Origin: Phycisphaerales bacterium
Lineage (GTDB): Bacteria; Planctomycetota; Phycisphaerae; Phycisphaerales; UBA1924
Assembly: GCA_003511945.1 (NCBI GenBank)
Contig: DOJA01000354.1
Span: 1-7,469 of the forward strand
Direction of reading: 5' to 3'
DNA: 7,469 nt
The notes under the pieces were generated by a model, which saw nothing but the letters and a program-made list of their open reading frames with translations, was not told where the DNA came from and ran no database searches. Shown one piece after another: positions 1 through 5,201 of this stretch. The first letter of the stretch is position 1. Every line of letters starts with the position of its first letter. Position numbers and translations under genes: made by a program.

Positions 1-100
1 GGGGCAGGGGGGGAGGGGCACTCATTAGCGCCCGCAGCGTGTGTCCGCGCGTGCCCCGGCCAGCATTCTTCATTCTCCGAACCCGGTCCCCCCCGCCTTC

Positions 101-130
101 CTCTGCGCTCTCCGCGCTTCTGCGGTGAAC
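101..130 (+). repeat. Dispersed C-rich intergenic repeat, copy 1
   Basis: This 30-base stretch matches 6425-6454 at 27 of 30 positions by direct comparison, and all three differences are T/C changes. It is built from three degenerate sub-units of the form CTCYGCG, CTCTCCGCG and CYTCYGCGG, followed by GTGAAC. Both copies are intergenic and in the same orientation. From memory, similar short repeats are common between genes in planctomycetes and some other phyla, but I cannot check that here. No function is known to me. Confidence 0.75.
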
Positions 131-215
131 TGCCGCCTTCGGCCCCGGTCGACTCGCTCTACTCGCTGGCCGTGGGCACCCGTCGCGGCTGCAGAAAACA
201 AAAGGCGGGCGGAGC

Positions 216-239
216 CATCGACGACGGTGGCCGTCGATG
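216..239 (-). terminator. Hairpin past the PEP-CTERM gene, possible terminator
   Basis: CATCGACG (216-223) and CGTCGATG (232-239) form a perfect 8-bp stem around an 8-base loop. A competing register pairs CGACGG (222-227) with CCGTCG (231-236). Read on the minus strand, the hairpin is followed about 13 bases later by a T-rich run, TTTTGTTTT. It lies about 125 bases beyond the stop of the PEP-CTERM gene. The gap between stem and T-run is longer than in a textbook intrinsic terminator, so the terminator role is only a suggestion. Confidence 0.35.
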
Positions 240-256
240 TGTTCCACCCGCTTACT

Positions 257-290
257 GTGGCGCGCCCGGGCTCGAGTCCCGGCGCGCTAC
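257..290 (-). terminator. Long GC hairpin past the PEP-CTERM gene
   Basis: GTGGCGCGC (257-265) pairs with GCGCGCTAC (282-290), with one G-T mismatch in DNA. After a one-base bulge at 266, CGGG (267-270) pairs with CCCG (278-281) around the 7-base loop CTCGAGT. This makes about 13 bp of stem in 34 bases, roughly 75 bases past the stop of the minus-strand gene. No T-tract follows directly. It could help end transcription or protect the 3' end of the message. The loop mimics a tRNA T-loop, but no cloverleaf is present. Confidence 0.4.
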
Positions 291-363
291 CCTCTCTCGG
301 GTCTCCCCCCGAGCGAACTGCTGCGGAGTGTCAGAACCAAATCTGTCCGAAACCCGACCGGGC

Positions 364-1236
364 TCAGGCCCGACGACGACGGCCCAGAGCGGCCGCGCCG
401 ATCACGCCGAGAGCGAGCGTCCCGGGAGCCGGGATATCGCCGCGCTCGGCGGGGGTGACCGACGCGTTGCCCCACACCGTGTGGTCCTCCGCGATGCCGT
501 CGCCCTGGCTCAGCGAGAGCAGGGTGATGAACTTGGCCTCGCCGGGGACGAACACATCGAAGTTCACCAGGCGGTTGCCGGCGGAGGTCAGCGCCCCGGG
601 CTGAGCGCCGGTGAAGCCGAAGATCCCGCCCGATTCGCTCACATCGACCTGCACGCCGTTGATGAGCCCGAACAGCACGCCCGAGGCGTCGCTGACCAGG
701 AACGCCACCTTCACCGACCCGCCGGGGCCGGCGAAGTCGTTCAGCCCGGCGCGGGCCGTGAACTGGAAGCCCTGATTCGCGCCGAAGTTGCCCGCCGTGC
801 GGAGCTCGTCCAGCGAGAAGGACAGCAACTGGTCGCCCCACATCCCGATGCCGTCGGTGATCTTGCCCGAGGGGTTGGGTGGCAGGGCCAGCTGGGCCCC
901 GTCCACGCTGATGCCCATCGCGGTGGGAGCGGAGACCCGGTCGTTGACCGGGACGGTGCTGGGGGCGCTGTTCGCGCCGCCGCCGCTCGCCGTGGCGAAG
1001 GTGATGCCCGGAGCGATCAGGGAGTTGCCGCCCAGACCACCGACGGTCCGGACCGCGACGCCCAGGTCGTTCACGGAAGCGCCGGCGCCCAGGGCGTCCG
1101 ACGCAGCCGCGATCGCCAAGCTCGATCCCTTCGCATCATCAAAGAGGTTGCTGAGTTTGATCGAGTTCGAACCCGCCACCGCGGTCGAACCCGCCGCCAA
1201 GGCCACAAGCGCGGCCACGCCGATTGACTTGCTCAT
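364..1236 (-). CDS. Secreted PEP-CTERM-type protein with possible NPCBM-like domain
   Basis: This 290-residue protein is predicted to be exported and then sorted at the cell envelope. Residues 1-22 form a signal peptide (Lys3, a hydrophobic core, then TAVAG). Residues 269-290 form a C-terminal sorting signal: IPAPGT, a hydrophobic helix LALGVIGAAAL, and a basic RRRR end. This is the PAP variant of PEP-CTERM, a tail processed by exosortase-type systems. Between about 125 and 262, GMWGDQLLSFSLDEL, FTARAGLND and GDGIAEDHTVWGNASV resemble NPCBM-type sugar-binding modules, which often end in a DGGDGI..DHADW-like motif; that assignment is from memory and is tentative. I chose ATG at 1236 rather than an upstream ATG at 1311. 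GGAGGAG (1246-1252) lies 9 bases before it, and the signal peptide begins there; the longer form would add 25 non-signal residues. The ligand is unknown. No exosortase gene is in the window. C and G are nearly balanced between strands here, unlike in the neighbouring genes. Confidence 0.88.
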   Translation of the reverse strand: MSKSIGVAALVALAAGSTAVAGSNSIKLSNLFDDAKGSSLAIAAASDALGAGASVNDLGVAVRTVGGLGGNSLIAPGITFATASGGGANSAPSTVPVNDRVSAPTAMGISVDGAQLALPPNPSGKITDGIGMWGDQLLSFSLDELRTAGNFGANQGFQFTARAGLNDFAGPGGSVKVAFLVSDASGVLFGLINGVQVDVSESGGIFGFTGAQPGALTSAGNRLVNFDVFVPGEAKFITLLSLSQGDGIAEDHTVWGNASVTPAERGDIPAPGTLALGVIGAAALGRRRRA

Positions 1237-1254
1237 CTTTTCTGACTCCTCCGG

Positions 1255-1269
1255 GGGGGCATTGCCCCC
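1255..1269 (-). promoter_or_regulatory. Hairpin abutting the PEP-CTERM Shine-Dalgarno
   Basis: GGGGGC (1255-1260) and GCCCCC (1264-1269) form a perfect 6-bp stem with a 3-base loop. On the minus-strand message it ends two bases before the GGAGGAG ribosome site at 1246-1252. Such a stem could affect ribosome access, or protect the 5' end if transcription starts near 1277. The structure is read directly from the sequence; the regulatory role is inferred. Confidence 0.45.
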
Positions 1270-1283
1270 ACCTGTGCACCCGG

Positions 1284-1311
1284 AGAATAACCCACGCCAA
1301 TCAAGGTGCAA
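1284..1311 (-). promoter_or_regulatory. Candidate promoter of the PEP-CTERM gene
   Basis: On the minus strand, TTGCAC (1306-1311) and TATTCT (1284-1289) are separated by 16 bases. They match the housekeeping sigma consensus at 3 of 6 and 4 of 6 positions. A start near 1277 would give a leader of about 40 bases containing the hairpin at 1255-1269 and the Shine-Dalgarno. The match is modest, and the support is mostly positional: it is the best such pair I saw in this leader. Confidence 0.35.
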
Positions 1312-1320
1312 GCGGTTGCG
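1307..1320. promoter_or_regulatory. LacI-family-operator-like palindrome
   Basis: TGCAAGCGGTTGCG fits the LacI/GalR-type operator pattern TGCAA-NCGN-TTGCA at all fixed positions except the last. It overlaps the candidate -35 element (1306-1311) of the PEP-CTERM gene, where a repressor would act. Its right half is also the left arm of the larger inverted repeat at 1314-1347. No LacI-type regulator gene is in the window, so the protein partner is unknown. Confidence 0.4.
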
Positions 1321-1347
1321 CTCACTTCTGTGCGAGAAAGCGCAACC
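1314..1347. repeat. Perfect 9-bp inverted repeat upstream of the PEP-CTERM gene
   Basis: GGTTGCGCT (1314-1322) and AGCGCAACC (1339-1347) are exact reverse complements separated by 16 bases. The centres of the arms are about 25 bases apart, slightly over two helical turns. The repeat sits directly upstream of the candidate -35 box of the PEP-CTERM gene. The outward flanks hint at further symmetry: TCAAGGT occurs at 1301-1307 and ACCTTGA at 1345-1351. A regulator-binding site or a hairpin are both possible. Confidence 0.5.
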
Positions 1348-1496
1348 TTGACACCCTTCCGTCCCGATAGTTGTTCGCCACCCGTTCGGAATGCCCGAAA
1401 ACGACCCCGGCTCACAGCACGCCCGGCCAGCCGCGTGCCGAGTCCGTCGTCGCTAGCGATGAGTTTCGCCCCGTCGTGGCCCTCGCCCCGCCGGGG

Positions 1497-3083
1497 TCAC
1501 TCGTACCCCGCCCGCTCCACGATCTCAATGTTGTAGAGGTCCGACACCTGCCCCGGCGTCTTCCGTCCGAGCCCGTGGAGCCGCCCCAGCAGCGCATCGA
1601 CGCGCCCGGACTCGACCGCCAGCCCCCCCAGCAGCCGGAACTTGCGGTCGAGGATCCCGCGCAGGTCCGCCGTCGTGTTCCGCGAGTGCCCCGCGGGGTA
1701 CATCACCAGCCCGCTGTCGTGCGCCGTGCCCTTCGTGTCCGTGATGACCACCGAGGTCGGGATGCCGTCCGGGTAGCGCCGGTCGTACTCCGCGCCGCCG
1801 TGCTCGAAGGCGATCTTCTCCATGAACGCCCGCGTCACCCGGTGGTCGATCGCGCCGGGCGCGTAGTCGTAGGGGTCCAGCATCAACTGCTTCCACACTC
1901 CGTCGCGCGAGGCGCTCGCATCCGGCCTGAACTCGCCCCGCGCCGCCGCCTCCACCGCCTTGCGCAGAAGCGTTCCCACGATGTAGACCATCGAATGGTC
2001 CGCCGACTGCCTTGTCCGCGGGTCGCGCTTCGCCGGGTCGCCGATGATCCCGAACGCCGGCTCGTACGCCTTGATCGTGATCTTCCCGATCCCCGCGCCG
2101 CCCCCCGCCAGCAGCCCGGGGTTCGCGCTCAGCAGGTTGATCAGCCCCTGCAGCGCCCCCGCCGACTGGTGCTCGTACAGCCCCAGCTTGAAGTGCATCC
2201 CCATCACCGCAAAGTCGGACCCCGAGTGCGCCAGCACCAGATCGAACGGGCTCTCGCCCCCGGTCTTCACGAACTGGCGGAACATGCTCTCGGGGTTGCG
2301 GAAGATGTCCCTGGGCCCGATGAACCCCCGCATCGACCGGCGCATGGCCAGCACCGCCGCCTCGCTCGAGATCGCCGCGCTCGCCCCCTTGCTGTCCGAC
2401 AGCTGCTTCCCCGCCCGGATCGCCCGCCACGGGATCGAGTGCGCCACCACCATCCCGATGGCCGACTCGATCTGCTCCGCCGTCGCCCCCATCAGCGCGC
2501 CGTACACCGCGGCGCTCGCGATCGCCCCGTGCACCACATGGTCGATCTTGTAGGTCTTCAGCGAGAAGACGCTCGACAGCCGCCCGCGGATCTCATCCAG
2601 CAGCACCATGCCCCGCAGCGCCGACTCGCCCCCCAGCCCGCGCTGCTGGCACGCCGCGACCACGACGCCGTAGAAGTCGTTGTGCCCGAACTCGCCAGCC
2701 GTGTGCCCCAGGTCGGGCCAGTAGCCGAAGTTCGTCCCGTTGCTGTCCCACTCCCGCACCGCGGCGTTGTTCGCCACCACCGCCTTCTCCGGCTGCACCC
2801 GCACCGCCGATCCGAACACGCACGCGCCCGAATCCGCCCGCGCCACCGGGTACTCCAGCGCCTCCGCCCGCAGCACGGTCGGGGCGTTCGTCCGCAGCGC
2901 CAGCGCCGACAGGCCGCAGATCACCGCGTCGGTGTGGAACAGCTCCGTCCGCTCCAGCACCGAGCCATCCGGCCCGGCGCCGACCCGCCCCGCCATGAAG
3001 TCCAGCGCGAAGCGCCCGATCCCCAGCGCCTGGTTCGTGTCCCGCGAAAGAGTCACCGTCCCGCCCGTCGTCGCGCTGCTCAT
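1497..3083 (-). CDS. MmgE/PrpD family protein (2-methylcitrate dehydratase-like)
   Basis: MmgE/PrpD enzymes include 2-methylcitrate dehydratase (propionyl-CoA disposal through the methylcitrate cycle) and cis-aconitate decarboxylase; all act on tricarboxylic acids in the cytoplasm. Family landmarks run in order: GHNDFYGVVVAA (133-144), the His-containing VVHGAIASAAVYGALMGAT (183-201), KGASAAISSEAAV (232-244), HQSAGALQGLINL (305-317), SADHSMVYIVGTLL (360-373) and GHSRNTTADLRGILDRKFRLL (465-485). At 528 residues it is longer than the usual 450-480, with an N-terminal leader and loop insertions such as DPRTRQ (354-359). The ATG at 3083 has GAGGA (3093-3097) 9 bases upstream. The substrate cannot be named: no methylcitrate synthase or lyase gene (prpC, prpB) is adjacent. 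It is divergent from the thiolase. Its coding strand is G-rich, with G-ending codons, the mirror image of the thiolase. I am confident of the family but not of the reaction. Confidence 0.88.
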   Translation of the reverse strand: MSSATTGGTVTLSRDTNQALGIGRFALDFMAGRVGAGPDGSVLERTELFHTDAVICGLSALALRTNAPTVLRAEALEYPVARADSGACVFGSAVRVQPEKAVVANNAAVREWDSNGTNFGYWPDLGHTAGEFGHNDFYGVVVAACQQRGLGGESALRGMVLLDEIRGRLSSVFSLKTYKIDHVVHGAIASAAVYGALMGATAEQIESAIGMVVAHSIPWRAIRAGKQLSDSKGASAAISSEAAVLAMRRSMRGFIGPRDIFRNPESMFRQFVKTGGESPFDLVLAHSGSDFAVMGMHFKLGLYEHQSAGALQGLINLLSANPGLLAGGGAGIGKITIKAYEPAFGIIGDPAKRDPRTRQSADHSMVYIVGTLLRKAVEAAARGEFRPDASASRDGVWKQLMLDPYDYAPGAIDHRVTRAFMEKIAFEHGGAEYDRRYPDGIPTSVVITDTKGTAHDSGLVMYPAGHSRNTTADLRGILDRKFRLLGGLAVESGRVDALLGRLHGLGRKTPGQVSDLYNIEIVERAGYE

Positions 3084-3108
3084 GCGTGCCCTTCCTCAAG
3101 CAGGTCCA

Positions 3109-3153
3109 GGCCAATGGCCGTCCCGACCCGGCTGGGCGGGTTTGTAACCCGCC
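3109..3153. repeat. Palindromic intergenic element in the divergent promoter region
   Basis: Two hairpins stand in series between the divergent MmgE/PrpD and thiolase genes. GGCC-AAT-GGCC occupies 3109-3119. GGCGGGTT (3135-3142) and AACCCGCC (3146-3153) form a perfect 8-bp stem with a TGT loop. The arrangement resembles REP-type palindromes that I recall as common between planctomycete genes. Only one copy is seen here, so its repeat nature rests on memory. It falls within the leader or promoter of the minus-strand gene and upstream of the thiolase promoter candidate. Confidence 0.5.
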
Positions 3154-3202
3154 TCCGCTACCACTCCCCGCCGCCCCGCGCGGCTCACTCCGCCGCCGAG
3201 CG

Positions 3203-3208
3203 TAGAAT
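3203..3208 (+). promoter_or_regulatory. Candidate -10 box of the thiolase gene
   Basis: TAGAAT matches the TATAAT consensus at 5 of 6 positions, in an otherwise very GC-rich stretch 45 bases before the thiolase start. It would place the transcript start near 3215 and leave a leader of about 38 bases. No convincing -35 element is seen at the expected distance, so the call rests on the -10 alone. Confidence 0.35.
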
Positions 3209-3252
3209 CGGGCCTGCCAAGGTACCCCATCAGACGACCGGAGGAGCCCCCC

Positions 3253-4440
3253 GTGACCCAGCAGCCCGTCATCCTCGCCGCCCGGCGCACCCCCATCGGC
3301 CGCTTCTTCGGCGGGGCCGCCAAGGTGCCCGCGCCGGCGTTGGGCTCCTACGCCATCCAGGCCGCCCTCTCTGACGCCGGAGGAACCGATCGCCTCAAGA
3401 CCCACATCGACGAGTGCATCATGGGATGCGTCCTCCAGGCCGGGCTCGGCCAGAACCCCGCGCGCCAGGCCGGACTGAAGGCCGGGCTCACACACACCCT
3501 CAGCGCCCAAACCATCAACAAAGTCTGCGGCAGCGGCCTCCAGGCGGTCATGCTCGCCGCCCAGGCCATCCGCGCCGGCGACGCCCACCTCGTCCTCGCC
3601 GGCGGGTTCGAGAACATGACCGCCGCCCCGCACCTCGCCAAACTCCGCGAGGGCGTCAAGTTCGGCCCCGCCTCCTTCGATGACCACATGCAGTTCGACG
3701 GGCTCCGCTGCGCCTTCGAGTGCTGGGGCATGACCAACGCCGCCGACTACACCGCCAAGGAGCACAACATCTCCCGCGAGGACCAGGACCGCTTCAGCGC
3801 CCAGTCCCACCGCCGCGCCGCGGAGGCGACCAAGAACGGCTGGTTCAAAGCCGAGCTCGTCGCCCTCACCGCCGAGCAGTGCCTCGACAAGAAGTCCCCC
3901 GGCCTCGCCGCCGACGAGGGCATCCGCCCCGAGTCCACCCCTGAATCCCTCGCCAAGCTCCGCCCCGTCCCCGGCCACGACACCATCACCGCCGCCAACG
4001 CCAGCCAGATTTCGGACGGCGCCGCTGCCCTTCTTGTCGCCTCCTCGACCAAGGCCGAGCAGCTGGGCCTCAAGCCCCTCGCCCGCATCGTGGGCTCCAC
4101 CACCAGCGGCGTGAACCCCAAGGACATCTTCACCGCCCCCGCCCTCGCCATCCCCGCTCTTCTCAAGAAGGCCAACCTGAGCGTGAAGGACATCGACCTG
4201 TTCGAACTGAACGAGGCCTTCGCCGCTCAGGTGCTGCACAACATCCGGGCTGTCGGCATCCCCGAAGACCGCCTCAACATCTGCGGCGGGGGCATCGCCC
4301 TCGGCCACCCCATCGGCGCTTCGGGAGCGCGGGTGCTCACCACGCTCGTGCACCAGATGATCCGCACCGGCGCCAAGCGCGGCATCGCCGCCCTCTGCCT
4401 CGGCGGCGGCAACTCGGTGGCCATGCTCATCGAACGCTGA
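3253..4440 (+). CDS. Thiolase (acetyl-CoA C-acetyltransferase / acyltransferase)
   Basis: This thiolase joins two acetyl-CoA into acetoacetyl-CoA, or cleaves 3-ketoacyl-CoA with CoA, in the cytoplasm. At 395 residues it has standard family length and all catalytic elements: the nucleophile Cys92 in NKVCGSGLQAVML, NEAFA at 320-324, His352 in GGGIALGHPIGASGARV, and Cys382 in CLGGGNS. N-terminal AARRTPIGRF and SDGAAAL (254-260) are also typical. The start is GTG at 3253, fixed by GGAGGAG (3240-3246) six bases upstream and by the usual thiolase N-terminus beginning there. Whether it works in beta-oxidation or in acetoacetyl-CoA/3-hydroxybutyrate metabolism cannot be decided from sequence. The 3-hydroxyacyl-CoA dehydrogenase at 6531 would make or use the same intermediates but is a separate unit. 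Codons end mostly in C. A palindromic element lies 40 bases past the stop. Confidence 0.95.
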   Translation: MTQQPVILAARRTPIGRFFGGAAKVPAPALGSYAIQAALSDAGGTDRLKTHIDECIMGCVLQAGLGQNPARQAGLKAGLTHTLSAQTINKVCGSGLQAVMLAAQAIRAGDAHLVLAGGFENMTAAPHLAKLREGVKFGPASFDDHMQFDGLRCAFECWGMTNAADYTAKEHNISREDQDRFSAQSHRRAAEATKNGWFKAELVALTAEQCLDKKSPGLAADEGIRPESTPESLAKLRPVPGHDTITAANASQISDGAAALLVASSTKAEQLGLKPLARIVGSTTSGVNPKDIFTAPALAIPALLKKANLSVKDIDLFELNEAFAAQVLHNIRAVGIPEDRLNICGGGIALGHPIGASGARVLTTLVHQMIRTGAKRGIAALCLGGGNSVAMLIER

Positions 4441-4723
4441 ATCAGGTGCGACTGGGCACCGGCCCCTTCGCTATATGCCTGGTGGCACAGGCGTCCCGTC
4501 TGTGTCCTAAAGTTCTTCCTCTTCTTCTCCTTCTCCTCATAACCTCGCGCCGCGTCGAGTCCCCACCGCGCAATCCGGTGGCGTCACAAGATCACCCCGC
4601 CCACCCGGGGAAACCCGCACGGGCAACCCCCAGAACCCGCGGGGAGCGCAACTCGGCGCTGATCGCCCATCGCCCGGTGGGACGATGTCGTTCATGGTTT
4701 CGATCACTCGGGGAACAATGGCC
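4441..4723. other. Intergenic region between thiolase and globin
   Basis: No gene is supported here. An open frame on the plus strand beginning at 4446 runs out of frame into the globin and is rejected. The region has a small hairpin after the thiolase stop (GGTGC 4445-4449 with GCACC 4456-4460), a palindromic repeat at 4481-4507, a pyrimidine-rich tract at about 4513-4540, and a CCCCG/CGGGG stem at 4595-4610. I found no clear promoter for the globin. Confidence 0.55.
4481..4507 (+). repeat. REP-like palindromic repeat, copy 1
   Basis: The core GGCACAGGCG / CGTCTGTGTC around the loop TCC pairs fully in RNA if two G-U pairs are allowed. Positions 4484-4507 match the copy at 6326-6349 at 20 of 24 bases, and the leading GGTGGCAC is shared with the copy at the window end. 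Lying 40 bases after the thiolase stop and before a pyrimidine-rich tract, it could also act as that gene's terminator. Similar GGCACAGGC-type palindromes are, from memory, frequent between planctomycete genes. Confidence 0.7.
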
Positions 4724-5161
4724 ATGGACGCTGACAAAGCCCGCGCGCTCAAGGAAGGTTACGACCTCGTCAAACCCCGCGTTCGCGCATTCGTCACGCT
4801 CTTCTACGGCCGTCTCTTCGCCGCCAAACCCGAACTCCGCGTGATGTTCCCCGCTTCGCTGAGCTTCCAGAAGGAGCATGTCGCGCGTGCGCTGGCCATG
4901 ATCGCCACGCACGCGGACACTCTCCACGAAATCGGTCCGCACCTCCGCGAGATCGGCGACCGCCACTCGTGCTACGGCGTGAACAGCGAGGATGTCACCC
5001 TGTTCCGTCGGGTGCTGCTGGACACCTTCTTCCTGTTCCTCCCCGCTCACTGGACCACCGACATGGCCGAAGCGTGGGAGGAGGCCCTCGAGTTCGTCGA
5101 GTCCCAGATGATCGACGCCATGCCCAGGGGCGCCGACCGAGCCGCCCGCTGGGCCGCCTGA
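4724..5161 (+). CDS. Single-domain globin (Vitreoscilla haemoglobin / flavohaemoglobin-like)
   Basis: This haem protein is predicted to bind O2, NO or similar ligands in the cytoplasm. From ATG 4724 it has 145 residues, close to Vitreoscilla haemoglobin, and no reductase domain follows. Visible globin positions are Tyr28 (B10) in LFYGRLF, Phe42 (CD1) in RVMFP, a likely distal Gln near 49 in SFQKEH, and the proximal His81 (F8) in IGDRHSCYGV. AEAWEEALEFV (115-125) fits the final helix. Tyr-B10 with Gln-E7 is typical of flavohaemoglobin-type globins that handle NO. In-frame ATGs also lie at 4685, 4694 and 4718. I prefer 4724 because GGGGA (4710-4714) is 9 bases upstream and the protein then starts at the first globin helix. 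Starting at 4685 would add 13 residues. The gene stands alone, convergent with the methyltransferase gene. No NO- or oxygen-responsive operator was recognised. Confidence 0.88.
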   Translation: MDADKARALKEGYDLVKPRVRAFVTLFYGRLFAAKPELRVMFPASLSFQKEHVARALAMIATHADTLHEIGPHLREIGDRHSCYGVNSEDVTLFRRVLLDTFFLFLPAHWTTDMAEAWEEALEFVESQMIDAMPRGADRAARWAA

Positions 5162-5162
5162 T

Positions 5163-5182
5163 CGCCGCGCCCCGGCGCGGCG
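5163..5182. terminator. Bidirectional hairpin between convergent genes
   Basis: CGCCGCGC (5163-5170) and GCGCGGCG (5175-5182) form a perfect 8-bp all-GC stem with a 4-base loop, CCCG. It begins one base after the globin stop and ends 19 bases before the methyltransferase stop. Placement between convergent genes suggests a shared transcription stop. No T-tract follows on either strand, so it is not a classical intrinsic terminator. Confidence 0.55.
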
Positions 5183-5201
5183 CCAGTCGACGGCCACTCC
5201 C

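Larger units (their letters stand above)
1..363. other. Gene-free leading intergenic region
   Basis: I see no credible gene here. Open frames on the plus strand run on into the antisense of the PEP-CTERM gene and have no recognisable content. The stretch holds a G-rich tract at 1-20, a copy of a dispersed C-rich repeat at 101-130, and two hairpins at 216-239 and 257-290. The hairpins lie just past the stop codon of the minus-strand PEP-CTERM gene. The G-rich tract resembles the G-rich arm at 6373-6399, so the window may begin inside a repeat cluster like the one at 6323-6454. That last point is inference. Confidence 0.6.

Noticed and set aside
266..290. tRNA-like T-arm (5-bp stem, 7-base loop CTCGAGT, then a possible acceptor strand)
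   Set aside because: The first loop base is C rather than the near-invariant T. No matching 5' acceptor strand, D-arm or anticodon arm lies about 60 bases upstream, and the sequence is better explained by the longer local hairpin 257-290.
1348..1376. TTGACA followed 17 bases later by TTGTTC on the plus strand, promoter-like
   Set aside because: The -10 match is weak, and no gene lies downstream on the plus strand before the antisense of the MmgE/PrpD gene.
1371..3374. Very long open frame on the plus strand opposite the MmgE/PrpD gene
   Set aside because: Its product is an Arg/Pro/His-rich sequence with no recognisable domain, typical of antisense frames in GC-rich DNA. The minus-strand protein has clear family motifs and a Shine-Dalgarno site.
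2593..4353. Long open frame on the minus strand opposite the thiolase
   Set aside because: It is a Gly/Ala/Glu-rich low-information product covering the antisense of the thiolase, whose catalytic motifs are all intact. It also overlaps the MmgE/PrpD start.
4446..4844. Plus-strand open frame between thiolase and globin
   Set aside because: It runs through the palindromic repeat and then overlaps the globin out of frame. It has no domain and no plausible ribosome site.
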